Numbered from the stretch's first letter, positions 36,336 to 44,354 are shown. The stretch is 64,000 nt of DNA from Microbacterium sp. Bi121 (GCF_918698005.1 NZ_CAKKLJ010000005.1:275166-339165); one strand, 5' to 3'. Translations and numbers: made by a program. Notes: generated by a model from the sequence alone, not told the origin.

Positions 36336-37558
36336 GCCTCCGTCCGGCCGAGGCCGAATGCCGCACCGGCAGGTGCAGCCGAGTCCTGGTAGGGCGATCC
36401 GCCGGTGAGGTTGTCACCGCGGTTCGCGCGCGGCCGCGCCTCACGCGCAGGACCGTCCCCGTACGCGGCCTTGACACGTGCGGTGTGGGTCGGCGCATCC
36501 GGAACGCTCGCCGGACGATTCTTCGCCAGCTCCTTGCGCAGAGCAGGGACGACCTCGCCACCGAGGATGTCGAGCTGCTCGAGCACGACCTTCAGCGGGA
36601 GTCCGGCGTGGTCGATGAGGAACAGCTGGCGCTGGTAGTCGCCGAACGTGTCGCGCATCGCCGCGTAGCGGTCGATGACCTGCTGCGGCGAGCCGACGGT
36701 CAGCGGAGTCATCTCGGTGAAGTCCTCCATGCTCGGGCCGTGGCCGTAGACCGGCGCGTTGTCGAAGTACGGACGGAACTCGTTCACCGCGTCCTGCGAG
36801 TTGGCGCGCATGAACACCTGACCGCCGATGCCGACGATGGCCTGCTCCGGCGTTCCGTGGCCGTAGTGCGCGAAGCGCTGACGGTAGAGCTCGATGAGAC
36901 GCTGGTAGTGCTCCTTGGGCCAGAAGATGTTGTTCGCGAAGAAGCCGTCGCCGTAGTAGGCGGCCTGCTCGGCGATCTCGGGCGTGCGGATCGAGCCGTG
37001 CCACACGAACGGCGCCACGCCGTCCAGTGGCCGCGGCGTCGAGGTGAAGCCCTGCAACGGCGTACGGAACTTTCCCTCCCAGTCGACGACGTCCTCGTCC
37101 CAGAGCTTGCGCAGCAGCGCGTAGTTCTCGATGGCGAGCGGCAGTCCCTGCCGGATGTCCTTGCCGAACCACGGGTAGACGGGACCGGTGTTGCCGCGGC
37201 CCAGCATGAGGTCGGTGCGGCCGTCCGATACGTGCTGCAGCATCGCGAAGTCCTCGGCGATCTTCACCGGGTCGTTCGTGGTGATGAGCGTGGTCGACGT
37301 CGAGACGATGATGCGCTCTGTCTGCGCGGCGATCGCGGCAAGAGTGGTGGTCGGAGATGAGGACCAGAACGGCGGGTTGTGGTGCTCACCGAGTGCGAAG
37401 ACGTCGAGCCCCACCTCTTCGGCGTGCTTCGCGATCGTGATCGCGTCCTTGATCTTCTGACGCTCGCTGGGTGTCTCACCCGTGACCGGGTTCTGGGTGA
37501 CGTCGCTGACGCTGAAGAGTCCGAACTGGATGCCTGAGGTTTCGGCCTGGTCGCTCAT
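36332..37558 (-). CDS. LLM-class flavin-dependent oxidoreductase (CE1758-like)
   Basis: 408 residues. Bacterial luciferase-like barrel: GLDVFALGEHHNPPFWSSSP, STSTTLITTNDPVKIAEDFAMLQHVSDGR, and LMLGRGNTGPVYPWFG. The C-terminus carries a charged tail of about 60 residues. It uses FMNH2 from the coupled reductase to oxidise an unknown substrate. It is the first gene of a two-gene unit. A 17-base motif 50 bases upstream is shared with yceI, hinting at common control. Confidence 0.87.
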   Translation of the reverse strand: MSDQAETSGIQFGLFSVSDVTQNPVTGETPSERQKIKDAITIAKHAEEVGLDVFALGEHHNPPFWSSSPTTTLAAIAAQTERIIVSTSTTLITTNDPVKIAEDFAMLQHVSDGRTDLMLGRGNTGPVYPWFGKDIRQGLPLAIENYALLRKLWDEDVVDWEGKFRTPLQGFTSTPRPLDGVAPFVWHGSIRTPEIAEQAAYYGDGFFANNIFWPKEHYQRLIELYRQRFAHYGHGTPEQAIVGIGGQVFMRANSQDAVNEFRPYFDNAPVYGHGPSMEDFTEMTPLTVGSPQQVIDRYAAMRDTFGDYQRQLFLIDHAGLPLKVVLEQLDILGGEVVPALRKELAKNRPASVPDAPTHTARVKAAYGDGPAREARPRANRGDNLTGGSPYQDSAAPAGAAFGLGRTEA

Positions 37559-37607
37559 CGTGGGTGCTCCGGGTTTCTCGAGGCGGATGCGGGTGGCATC
37601 CGTTTCT

Positions 37608-37624
37608 ATGCAATTGAATGTATC
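37608..37624 (-). promoter_or_regulatory. Putative shared operator, copy at the LLM pair
   Basis: ATGCAATTGAATGTATC, matching 13 of 17 bases of the site at 42407-42423. It contains the palindromic core CAATTG and lies 50 bases before the LLM start and 38 bases before the divergent acyltransferase -10 box. Confidence 0.45.
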
Positions 37625-37662
37625 TGGTAGAACGCCGCCCAGGCAACTTTATTCCCGGCCGG

Positions 37663-37668
37663 TAGCCT
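37663..37668 (+). promoter_or_regulatory. -10 box TAGCCT, acyltransferase gene, leaderless
   Basis: TAGCCT with a 6-base gap (TCATTC) to ATG 37675. Confidence 0.5.
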
Positions 37669-37674
37669 TCATTC

Positions 37675-38799
37675 ATGAGCAGCACCCCGCTGACCGGTCC
37701 GATAACCGGATCCGTCGCCCGCCCGCGCCGCCGAGTGCCGTTCTGGGACAACGCCAGGTACGCCTGCATCGTCCTCGTCGTCCTCGGTCACGCGATTCAG
37801 CGCCTGACGTACGACTCCGACATCGCGATGGCTCTGTACCTGTCGTTCTACGCGTTCCACATGCCTGCGTTCGCGATCATCGCCGGGTACTTCTCGAAGT
37901 CCGCGCCGCCGACGAAGAAGCAGATGGCCCGCGTCATCACCGACATCCTCGTGCCCTACGTGATCTTCGAGGTGCTGTGGACCCTGACGAAGTGGGCATT
38001 CGAGGGGCAGGCCAACCCGAACCTGACGCAGCCGTCGTGGACGCTGTGGTTCCTGCTCGCACTCGGCATCTTCCGACTGATCCTCCCCTACCTCGCCCTG
38101 TTGCGATGGCCGCTCGTCTGGGCCCTGCTCATATCCGTCGGCGCCGGCTATCTTCCGAACGTCGACAGCACGTTCTCGCTGTCGCGGACACTCGGGTTCC
38201 TGCCGTTCTTCGTCCTGGGCTGGTGGGTGCGCGAGAAGGACCTGGTGAATCGGCTGCGGCTGATCGACTTCCGCCCCTGGTGGCTGCGCGCGATTGCGAT
38301 CGTCATCTTCGCCGTGGACATCTACGTCGCCTGGAACTGGGTGAACCTCTGGAAGCGCGTCGACCTCGACACCTGGTTCTTCTACAACGACTCGTACGCC
38401 GACCTCGGCGCGCACGTGTGGTGGTCCGGCGGCATCCGTCTCCTGCTGATCGTCATCGGCCTCGTCCTCAGCGTCGCCTTCTTCGCGCTGATCCCCCGCA
38501 GCGAGCACTGGTGGACGAAGTTCGGGCAGTACACGATGTACGTCTATCTGCTGCACTCGTTCGTGCTGTATCCGTTCCGCGAAACCGGCATCCTGCGCAA
38601 CGCGGAGCCGACCTGGCTCTGGCTGCCCGCCGTGATCGTGCTCTCCGTGGTGATCGCCCTGGCGCTGGCCACCAAGCCAGTCCGCTGGGTGTTCCGCCCA
38701 TTCATCGAACCGCGCGCACGATGGTTGTTCTCGGACGCGCGCCTTGCCGAGACGTCGCGCAGGGACGACCCGACGGGTTCGCGTCGACCGCGCAGCTGA
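37675..38799 (+). CDS. Integral membrane acyltransferase (acyltransferase 3 / OpgC-like)
   Basis: 374 residues with about ten membrane helices. The opening WDNARYACIVLVVLGHAIQRL has the Acyl_transf_3 pattern with its conserved His, and FHMPAFAIIAGYFSK follows as in fucose-4-O-acetylase-like proteins. It probably transfers an acetyl or other acyl group to a cell-surface sugar, using a cytoplasmic donor. The target is unknown. It is divergent from the LLM pair. Confidence 0.85.
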   Translation: MSSTPLTGPITGSVARPRRRVPFWDNARYACIVLVVLGHAIQRLTYDSDIAMALYLSFYAFHMPAFAIIAGYFSKSAPPTKKQMARVITDILVPYVIFEVLWTLTKWAFEGQANPNLTQPSWTLWFLLALGIFRLILPYLALLRWPLVWALLISVGAGYLPNVDSTFSLSRTLGFLPFFVLGWWVREKDLVNRLRLIDFRPWWLRAIAIVIFAVDIYVAWNWVNLWKRVDLDTWFFYNDSYADLGAHVWWSGGIRLLLIVIGLVLSVAFFALIPRSEHWWTKFGQYTMYVYLLHSFVLYPFRETGILRNAEPTWLWLPAVIVLSVVIALALATKPVRWVFRPFIEPRARWLFSDARLAETSRRDDPTGSRRPRS

Positions 38800-38860
38800 G
38801 CTGCACTCGAGGCGATGAAGGCTGTCCGTAACACTCGCCCTTCCCTCTCGAAATCCGGCT

Positions 38861-38866
38861 TACTCT
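38861..38866 (+). promoter_or_regulatory. -10 box TACTCT, oxygenase gene, leaderless
   Basis: TACTCT with a 6-base gap (CGGGTC) to ATG 38873. Confidence 0.45.
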
Positions 38867-38872
38867 CGGGTC

Positions 38873-39877
38873 ATGGCTGATCTGAACCTCCCCATCCTCG
38901 ACCTGTCCCAGCTGGACCAGGGCCCTGCGGCCGCCGAGAAGTTCCGTGAGGACCTGGCCGTGGCCGCCCACGACGTCGGGTTCTTCTATCTCGTCGGCAC
39001 CGGCATCGAGCACGAGCTGTTCCGCCGCCTGCAGCAGACCGCACGGGACTTCTTCGCCCTTTCCGATGACGCCAAGCTCGCCATCGAGAATGTTCACAGC
39101 CCGCATTTCCGTGGGTACACCCGCGTCGGCGGAGAGCTCACCCAGGGCAAGATCGACTGGCGCGAGCAGATCGACATCGGACCGGAGCGGACGCCGGTCG
39201 AAGGCGGCCCCGCGTTCAACCGCCTGATCGGCCCGAACCTCTGGCCCGAAGCCCAGCCGGAGCTTCGCGAGGTCGCAGAGACCTGGCAGGGGCACCTCAC
39301 CGCCATCTCACGCAAGCTTCTGAGCAGCTGGGCCGAGGCCCTGGGCGCAGACCCCACTCATTTCGACGCCGCCTTCGAAAACGCCGAGAGCCTGCTCAAG
39401 ATCGTGCGGTATCCCGGCACGGACGCCGCCGAGCCCCAGCAGGGCGTCGGGATCCACAAGGATGGCGGGGTTCTCACTCTGCTGTGGGTCGAACCGGGCA
39501 AGGGCGGCCTGCAGGTCGAGCGCGAGGGTGAATGGGTGGACGCCCCGCCTGTTGACGATGCGTTCATCGTGAACATCGGCGAGATGCTCGAGTACGCGAC
39601 CGGGGGCTATCTCAAGGCGACCAAGCATCGCGTGATCTCGCCGAAGGCTCCGGAGGACCGGGTCTCGGTGCCGTTCTTCTTCAACCCCGCGCTGGACTCG
39701 CAGGTGCCGGTCATCGACCTCCCAGAGGACCTGCGTGCACAATCGCGCGGCGTCTCCGGGGAGGGCGAGAATCCGATCGACGGCGTGTACGGCGAGAACG
39801 CCCTGCGCTACCGGCTGCGCGCGCACCCGAACGTCGTGGAGATCCACCACGCGGATCTGCTCAGCCCCACGTCCTGA
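38873..39877 (+). CDS. 2-oxoglutarate/Fe(II)-dependent oxygenase, isopenicillin-N-synthase family
   Basis: 334 residues. N-terminal DIOX_N half (LPILDLSQL, GFFYLVGTGI) and C-terminal 2OG-FeII_Oxy half. Iron ligands His195 and Asp197 (GIHKDGG) and His252 (ATKHRV), and 2-oxoglutarate-binding Arg263 with Ser265 (RVSVPFFF), are all present, so it should be active. Such enzymes hydroxylate or oxidise small metabolites. Alone in its unit; a large hairpin lies 14 bases after the stop. Confidence 0.87.
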   Translation: MADLNLPILDLSQLDQGPAAAEKFREDLAVAAHDVGFFYLVGTGIEHELFRRLQQTARDFFALSDDAKLAIENVHSPHFRGYTRVGGELTQGKIDWREQIDIGPERTPVEGGPAFNRLIGPNLWPEAQPELREVAETWQGHLTAISRKLLSSWAEALGADPTHFDAAFENAESLLKIVRYPGTDAAEPQQGVGIHKDGGVLTLLWVEPGKGGLQVEREGEWVDAPPVDDAFIVNIGEMLEYATGGYLKATKHRVISPKAPEDRVSVPFFFNPALDSQVPVIDLPEDLRAQSRGVSGEGENPIDGVYGENALRYRLRAHPNVVEIHHADLLSPTS

Positions 39878-39890
39878 GTCCCGCCTCGGC

Positions 39891-39972
39891 CCGAATCCCA
39901 GACGAACCGCGTCGGTCCCGGCGTGGAGCCCCCGCGACACGCCGCGAGCGGAGCGCAACGTCTGGGATTCGG
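39891..39972. terminator. Nested hairpin element (14-bp + 7-bp stems), T-less
   Basis: CCGAATCCCAGACG (39891-39904) is exactly repeated in inverse at 39959-39972. Inside, CGGCGTG (39919-39925) pairs with CACGCCG (39938-39944). It lies between the oxygenase stop and the rpsO terminator and probably ends or protects the oxygenase mRNA. Confidence 0.55.
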
Positions 39973-39999
39973 TACGCGGTGGCGCGACCGGGATACGAC

Positions 40000-40040
40000 G
40001 AAGGCCGCCCCACACCCGGGGCGGCCTTCCAAGAAGTTTT
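40000..40040. terminator. Terminator between oxygenase gene and rpsO, bidirectional
   Basis: 12-bp perfect stem GAAGGCCGCCCC / GGGGCGGCCTTC with a 6-base loop (40000-40029). It starts 31 bases after the rpsO stop on the minus strand; a GTTTT run follows on the plus strand. Confidence 0.82.
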
Positions 40041-40060
40041 GCGCGATTGAACGCTGGTCG

Positions 40061-40330
40061 TTATCGGCGCAGTCCGAGCTTCTCGATCAGCGAGCGGTAA
40101 CGCTCGATGTCGACATCCTGGAGGTAGCCGAGCAGACGACGGCGCTGACCGACGAGCAGGAACAGGCCACGACGCGAGTGGTGGTCGTGCTTGTGCTCCT
40201 TGAGGTGCTCGGTGAGGTCCTTGATGCGCTGCGTCAGCATTGCGACCTGCACCTCGGGGGATCCGGTGTCACCGGGGTGCGTCGCGTACTCTTCAATGAT
40301 CGCCTTCTTGACGTCTGCTTCCAGTGCCAT
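40061..40330 (-). CDS. rpsO: 30S ribosomal protein S15
   Basis: 89 residues, full length. It binds the central domain of 16S rRNA. The conserved segments [41 protein letters not shown] and the C-terminal [12 protein letters not shown] are intact. It has its own terminator, so it is not co-transcribed with pnp, which lies about 7.5 kb downstream on the same strand instead of adjacent. Confidence 0.97.
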   Translation of the reverse strand: MALEADVKKAIIEEYATHPGDTGSPEVQVAMLTQRIKDLTEHLKEHKHDHHSRRGLFLLVGQRRRLLGYLQDVDIERYRSLIEKLGLRR

Positions 40331-40430
40331 AGATTCGATCCCCTTTCAGTCATTGCGCGGCGCCCGACGCCTGATGCGTGGGCTCTCTTTATCCGCGGCC
40401 GATCAAACGGCAACCTGTAGAGTCTACCAG

Positions 40431-40450
40431 CCCTTCGACAGGCTCAGGGA
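40431..40450. repeat. Dispersed 20-bp repeat, copy 2
   Basis: CCCTTCGACAGGCTCAGGGA, identical to 27172-27191, in the gap between rpsO and the divergent MFS gene, 16 bases before that gene's -10 box. Confidence 0.7.
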
Positions 40451-40465
40451 ACGATGGAGACCGGC

Positions 40466-40471
40466 TAGCCT
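40466..40471 (+). promoter_or_regulatory. -10 box TAGCCT, MFS gene, leaderless
   Basis: TAGCCT with a 6-base gap (CGACTG) to the GTG at 40478. Confidence 0.5.
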
Positions 40472-40477
40472 CGACTG

Positions 40478-41761
40478 GTGAGCAGCGCCCTGATCGATCT
40501 TCGCCCCTTCCGCGCGAGCCCGGCGTTCACTCGCCTGTGGATCGGATCGACCCTCGCCGGCATGGGCGGCCAGCTGACACTCGTCACAATCATGCTGCAC
40601 GTATTCGAGCTGACGCAGAGCACGTTCGCCGTTTCGATGGTCGCCGTCGCCGGGCTCGTGCCCATGATCCTCGCCGGCCTGTACGGCGGGATGCTGGCGG
40701 ATGCGTTCGATCGCCGCATCGTCGGTCTCATCGCCGCCGTGATCACCTTCGTCTCCACTCTGATGCTGGCGATCCTCACCTGGACGCACCTCGAGACGAT
40801 CTGGTGGCTGTATGCGCTGAGCATCATCAACGCGGCAGCCAACTCGGTCGGAATGGCGACGCGGACAGCCATCATCCCCCGCCTGATCCCTCGCGAACTG
40901 TTGGCGCCGGCATCCGCCCTGAACGGCATCACGATCGGCATCATGGTCATGGTCGGCCCAGCTCTCGCCGGCGTTCTCGTCGCAACGACGGGCTACGGAT
41001 GGACCTACACGATCGACGTCGTCCTCATGCTGGCGATGTTCCTGGGGCTCTGGACCCTCCCTCCGCTGCGGCCGGAAGGCACCATAGTCCGCCCCGGACT
41101 CGAATCGCTCGTCGACGGCTGGCGCTTCCTCAAGCGGGCGAAGAACATCCGGATGCAGTACATCCTCGACATCGTCGCGATGACCTTCGGGCAACCAGTG
41201 GCCCTCTATCCCGCTCTCGGCACCCTGCTGCTCGGCGGTGGCGCCGTCACAACCGGCGCACTGACGGCAGCGGTCGCCGCCGGCACCTTCCTGTCGAGCC
41301 TGTTCTCCGGTCGCGTCGTGCGCTATCGGTGGCACGGTCGCGGCATCCAGCGGTCCATCCAGGCCTACGGAGCGTCGATTCTCGCGTTCGGCGTCATCCT
41401 GCTGATCGGGGTGTGGATGCCGCCGGCCAGTGAGACCGCGGTCAACCTCGGCCTGATCGTCGCAGCCTGCATCGTTCTCGCGGCATCGGGCGCCGCCGAC
41501 AACGTCAGCTCGATCTACCGCAACACGATGATGCAGGCCGCCGTGCCCGACAGCATCCGGAGTCGGCTGCAGGGCGTTTTCGTCGTCGTCGTCACAGGCG
41601 GACCGCGGCTTGGAGCCCTGTACGCCGGCACGCTCGCGACGTTCACGGCGCTCTGGTTCCCGCCCCTGCTTGGCGGCCTCGCCGTCATCGCGCTCGTCGC
41701 TCTGCTGGTGCGCCTCACGCCGCATTTCCGTGAGTACGACGCAGAGAACCCCGCGCCCTGA
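40478..41761 (+). CDS. MFS transporter, MFS_3/EntS type
   Basis: 427 residues with about 11-12 membrane helices. The N-terminus (FRASPAFTRLWIGSTLAGMGGQL) and the loop GGMLADAFDRRIV match the MFS_3 group that includes the enterobactin exporter EntS. A second conserved loop (MMQAAVPDSIRSRLQGVF) supports this. It is likely an efflux pump; no siderophore genes are nearby, so the substrate is open. GTG start placed by the -10 box. Confidence 0.85.
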   Translation: MSSALIDLRPFRASPAFTRLWIGSTLAGMGGQLTLVTIMLHVFELTQSTFAVSMVAVAGLVPMILAGLYGGMLADAFDRRIVGLIAAVITFVSTLMLAILTWTHLETIWWLYALSIINAAANSVGMATRTAIIPRLIPRELLAPASALNGITIGIMVMVGPALAGVLVATTGYGWTYTIDVVLMLAMFLGLWTLPPLRPEGTIVRPGLESLVDGWRFLKRAKNIRMQYILDIVAMTFGQPVALYPALGTLLLGGGAVTTGALTAAVAAGTFLSSLFSGRVVRYRWHGRGIQRSIQAYGASILAFGVILLIGVWMPPASETAVNLGLIVAACIVLAASGAADNVSSIYRNTMMQAAVPDSIRSRLQGVFVVVVTGGPRLGALYAGTLATFTALWFPPLLGGLAVIALVALLVRLTPHFREYDAENPAP

Positions 41762-41788
41762 GCGGACGCGGGGTTCGCGAACCGGCGA

Positions 41789-42343
41789 TCAGTCCTGCTG
41801 GAGCGAACCCTGCAGATCGAGGTTGATCGTGATGTCCTTGCCGACGAGCACACCGCCGGTCTCGAGGGCTGCGTTCCAGGTCAGGCCGAAGTCCTCGCGG
41901 TTGATGACGGTCGTCGCGGAGGCACCGGCCTTGTAATTGCCCCACGGGTCGGCGCCGAAGCCGCCGAACTCGAACTCGAAGCTCACGGGCTTCGTGATTC
42001 CACGGATCGTCAGATCTCCGTCGACGAAGAAGTCGCCGTTCTCGACGCGTGCGCCGGTGGAGACGAACTCCATGGTCGGGAAGTTCTCGGTGTCGAAGAA
42101 GTCAGCGGAGCGCAGGTGCGTGTCGCGGCCCTCGTCCTTGGTGTCGACGGAGGTGACGTCGACGGATGCCTCGACCTTGGCATCGAGGGGGTTCTCGGGG
42201 GCGACGAGCGTCGCGCTCTTCATTCCGAATGTGCCGCGCACCTTCGAGATCATCATGTGGCGGACGCTGAAGGTGACCTCGCTGTGAGCGGGGTCGAGGG
42301 TCCAGGTGCCGGAACGGTAACCGGGGACGTCGATCGTGGTCAT
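41789..42343 (-). CDS. YceI-family lipid-binding protein
   Basis: 184 residues covering a single YceI beta-barrel: GTWTLDPAHSEVTFSVRHMMISKVRGTF, FFDTENFPTMEF, and the C-terminal INREDFGLTWN. No signal peptide, so it is cytoplasmic, as in many actinobacterial members. YceI proteins bind isoprenoid-type lipids or quinones and are often stress-induced. ATG 42343 has GAGGAG upstream. A palindromic site at 42407-42423 matches one before the flavin oxidoreductase pair. Confidence 0.9.
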   Translation of the reverse strand: MTTIDVPGYRSGTWTLDPAHSEVTFSVRHMMISKVRGTFGMKSATLVAPENPLDAKVEASVDVTSVDTKDEGRDTHLRSADFFDTENFPTMEFVSTGARVENGDFFVDGDLTIRGITKPVSFEFEFGGFGADPWGNYKAGASATTVINREDFGLTWNAALETGGVLVGKDITINLDLQGSLQQD

Positions 42344-42406
42344 GCGGGGTTTCTCCTCGAGATCAGGTCTGTGCCGCTTCGCGGCGTTCACACAGACACA
42401 ACTCGC

Positions 42407-42423
42407 ATGCGTTTGCATGTATT
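42407..42423 (-). promoter_or_regulatory. Putative shared operator, copy at yceI
   Basis: ATGCGTTTGCATGTATT with inverted repeat ATGC-GTTT-GCAT, 64 bases before the yceI start. It matches 13 of 17 bases at 37608-37624. A MarR- or HxlR-type regulator is a reasonable guess. Confidence 0.45.
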
Positions 42424-42442
42424 CCGAAATTCTCGAAATTAC

Positions 42443-42479
42443 AGAAGACCCCCGCCCGGGCGATGGACGAGGGTCTTCT
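42443..42479 (-). terminator. Terminator of the FKBP gene
   Basis: Stem AGAAGACCC / GGGTCTTCT, starting 14 bases after the FKBP stop on the minus strand, followed there by GTAATTTCG. Confidence 0.75.
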
Positions 42480-42493
42480 CAGCGGGCGCCGGC

Positions 42494-42862
42494 TCAGCCG
42501 ACGGCCACCAGGTCGATGATGAAGATGAGGGTCTTCCCCGAGAGGAAGTGGCCGGCGCCAGCAGGACCGTACGCCAGCTGCGGCGGGATCGTGAGCTCAC
42601 GGCGTCCGCCGACCTTCATGCCGGGAATCCCCTCCTGCCAGCCCTGGATCAGGCCGCGCAGCGGGAACTGGATGGTCTCGCCACGACCCCACGAGGAGTC
42701 GAACTCCTCGCCGGTGTCGAATTCGACACCCGCGTAGTGCACGGTCACGGTGTCGCCGGGCTGCGCCTCGGCTCCGTCGCCTTCGATGATGTCTCGGATG
42801 ACGAGCTCTGCGGGAGCAGGGCCGGTAGGGGCGTCGAACTCGGGCTTTGTGCGATCAGTCAT
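42494..42862 (-). CDS. FKBP-type peptidyl-prolyl cis-trans isomerase
   Basis: 122 residues. One FKBP domain: GDTVTVHYAGVEFDTGEEFDSSW, FPLRGLIQGWQEGIPGMKVGGRREL and AYGPAG, with the aromatic pocket residues present. No signal peptide, so a cytoplasmic foldase. The start ATG 42862 has GGAGG 2 bases upstream; an in-frame extension further upstream is not conserved-looking. Confidence 0.9.
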   Translation of the reverse strand: MTDRTKPEFDAPTGPAPAELVIRDIIEGDGAEAQPGDTVTVHYAGVEFDTGEEFDSSWGRGETIQFPLRGLIQGWQEGIPGMKVGGRRELTIPPQLAYGPAGAGHFLSGKTLIFIIDLVAVG

Positions 42863-42955
42863 GCCTCCATACAACCCTGCGCCGTCACTCTCGGTCAACG
42901 CGATGACGACAGCCGACAGCGAACACGGACCGGGTGGGAGCTGCTCCACAGCAAG

Positions 42956-43006
42956 ACTCAGCGCCCGGTGCTGCGGCGATGCCTGCGAGACTCCCGGGCG
43001 CTGAGT
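42956..43006. terminator. 13-bp perfect hairpin after prsW, T-less
   Basis: ACTCAGCGCCCGG (42956-42968) pairs exactly with CCGGGCGCTGAGT (42994-43006). It lies 53 bases after the prsW stop and upstream of the FKBP gene. No T tract. Confidence 0.6.
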
Positions 43007-43058
43007 TGATCTGAAACCAGGGTGCACCCACTCGTGGCGTGTGTCAAGGGTGCGCGCG

Positions 43059-44294
43059 TCAATAAGCCAGCAGGGCCGCCCGCGTCGCCGTGCTCCGGGT
43101 CAGCAGAGCGCGCTCATCGTCGGCAGCGAGAGCATCCCGACCGGTGATGGCGCGCTGCCGGACGGCGGCCAGAGCCGTGGCGTCCTTGATGAACTGCTTC
43201 ATCAAGGCTCGGCGGTCGCCGCTGAGCGTCGACGCCCATTTCATGCCCACCTTGCGTCCCGCAGGGGTCGCGAGCATCGTCACCTCCTCCGGTGTGAACC
43301 ACCCTGCGGCGGCGTACTCCCCCAGCCTCTCCCGCGTCAGTCGCGCTTCCTCGCGTCGCAGCGCGACGATCGCCAGGATGAATCCGATGAACAGCGGCAC
43401 CTGCAGCGTGATGTATACCGCGAAGAAGTCGCTGAAGACGGCGGAACCGTTCCAGAATCCGTGCAGCAGCATCGCGCCCACGAGCCCGATCAGCCCGGTG
43501 CCGAACACGGCGCTCCTGGAAGCGTGGCGGCGCGCCGCGAGCCCCATCGCGAACCCGGTGAGGCTCGTGAACATGGCGTGAGCGAACGGTGAGAGCAGGC
43601 CGCGCATGACGAAGGTCGCCGTCAGCTGAGTCCCGCCGCCCTCGATGAGGCTGATCGCGAAGTACTGGATGTTCTCGGTGAATGCGAACCCGCCGCCGAT
43701 CAGCGCTCCGTAGACGATGCCGTCGATGGGCCCGTCGAACGCGCGCCTGCCGATGAGGAAGATGATGAAGATTCCGATGCCCTTCGCGATCTCCTCGATG
43801 ATCGGTGCTTGGATGACCGTACTCAGAACTTCGGCGCGCAGACCGATCGCCAGGGTGATCGCGAGGTCGACGAGCAGCGTGATGCCGATCGCAGCGATCG
43901 CACCCCACGCGATGGCGAAGGCGATCATCAGCTTCGGCTCCGGCTCCCAGCGGTCGATGATGTACACACCGAGGAACACGATCGCCAGCGGCACGAGAGC
44001 GATGACCAGTCCGATGCCGGACGCCACGGCACCCAGGGCCCACACGAAGTACCCGATCAGCGCGACGAGCACGAAGCCGAGGATGCCGAAGAGCCAGATC
44101 GACACGGTGCGGCCCCGCCTGGCCGGCACCGGAAGCGCCGGCAGCGCAGGGCCCGGCGCGGTCACCACGGGCGCGGGCGGTGCGTACGCGGTCGGCTGGG
44201 CGAGTGCGGAGGCATAGGCCTGCTGCTGCCCGTAGGCCGGCGGTGAGTACTGCGGTCGCCTGTTGCTCGGTTCGGCGGATCCTCCGAAAGTCAT
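43059..44294 (-). CDS. PrsW-family intramembrane metalloprotease
   Basis: 411 residues. A Pro/Ala/Gln-rich N-terminus of about 60 residues precedes eight or so membrane helices. The PrsW/CPBP catalytic features are present: APIIEEIAKG (Glu167, Glu168), GFAFTENIQYF, PFAHAMFTSLTG and LLHGFWN. B. subtilis PrsW cleaves an anti-sigma factor at the membrane; no anti-sigma gene is visible here. ATG 44294 is chosen over TTG 44300 because TAGGCT ends 6 bases before it. Confidence 0.88.
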   Translation of the reverse strand: MTFGGSAEPSNRRPQYSPPAYGQQQAYASALAQPTAYAPPAPVVTAPGPALPALPVPARRGRTVSIWLFGILGFVLVALIGYFVWALGAVASGIGLVIALVPLAIVFLGVYIIDRWEPEPKLMIAFAIAWGAIAAIGITLLVDLAITLAIGLRAEVLSTVIQAPIIEEIAKGIGIFIIFLIGRRAFDGPIDGIVYGALIGGGFAFTENIQYFAISLIEGGGTQLTATFVMRGLLSPFAHAMFTSLTGFAMGLAARRHASRSAVFGTGLIGLVGAMLLHGFWNGSAVFSDFFAVYITLQVPLFIGFILAIVALRREEARLTRERLGEYAAAGWFTPEEVTMLATPAGRKVGMKWASTLSGDRRALMKQFIKDATALAAVRQRAITGRDALAADDERALLTRSTATRAALLAY

Positions 44295-44300
44295 AGCCAA

Positions 44301-44306
44301 AGCCTA
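44301..44306 (-). promoter_or_regulatory. -10 box TAGGCT, prsW, leaderless
   Basis: TAGGCT on the minus strand with a 6-base gap (TTGGCT) to ATG 44294. It decides the prsW start. Confidence 0.5.
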
Positions 44307-44342
44307 GAGGTCGACGGTACGCCGTCACGGATGCGCGACCGG

Positions 44343-44348
44343 TAGCGT
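44343..44348 (+). promoter_or_regulatory. -10 box TAGCGT, FAH gene, leaderless
   Basis: TAGCGT with a 6-base gap (AGAAGC) to ATG 44355; 36 bases from the divergent prsW -10 box. Confidence 0.5.
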
Positions 44349-44354
44349 AGAAGC

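Noticed and set aside
37591..37612. GGCATCC-containing repeats (GGATGCGGGTGGCATCC) upstream of the LLM pair as a second operator
   Set aside because: GGCATCC and its complement are frequent across this window, mostly within genes, so they look like a codon-context bias.
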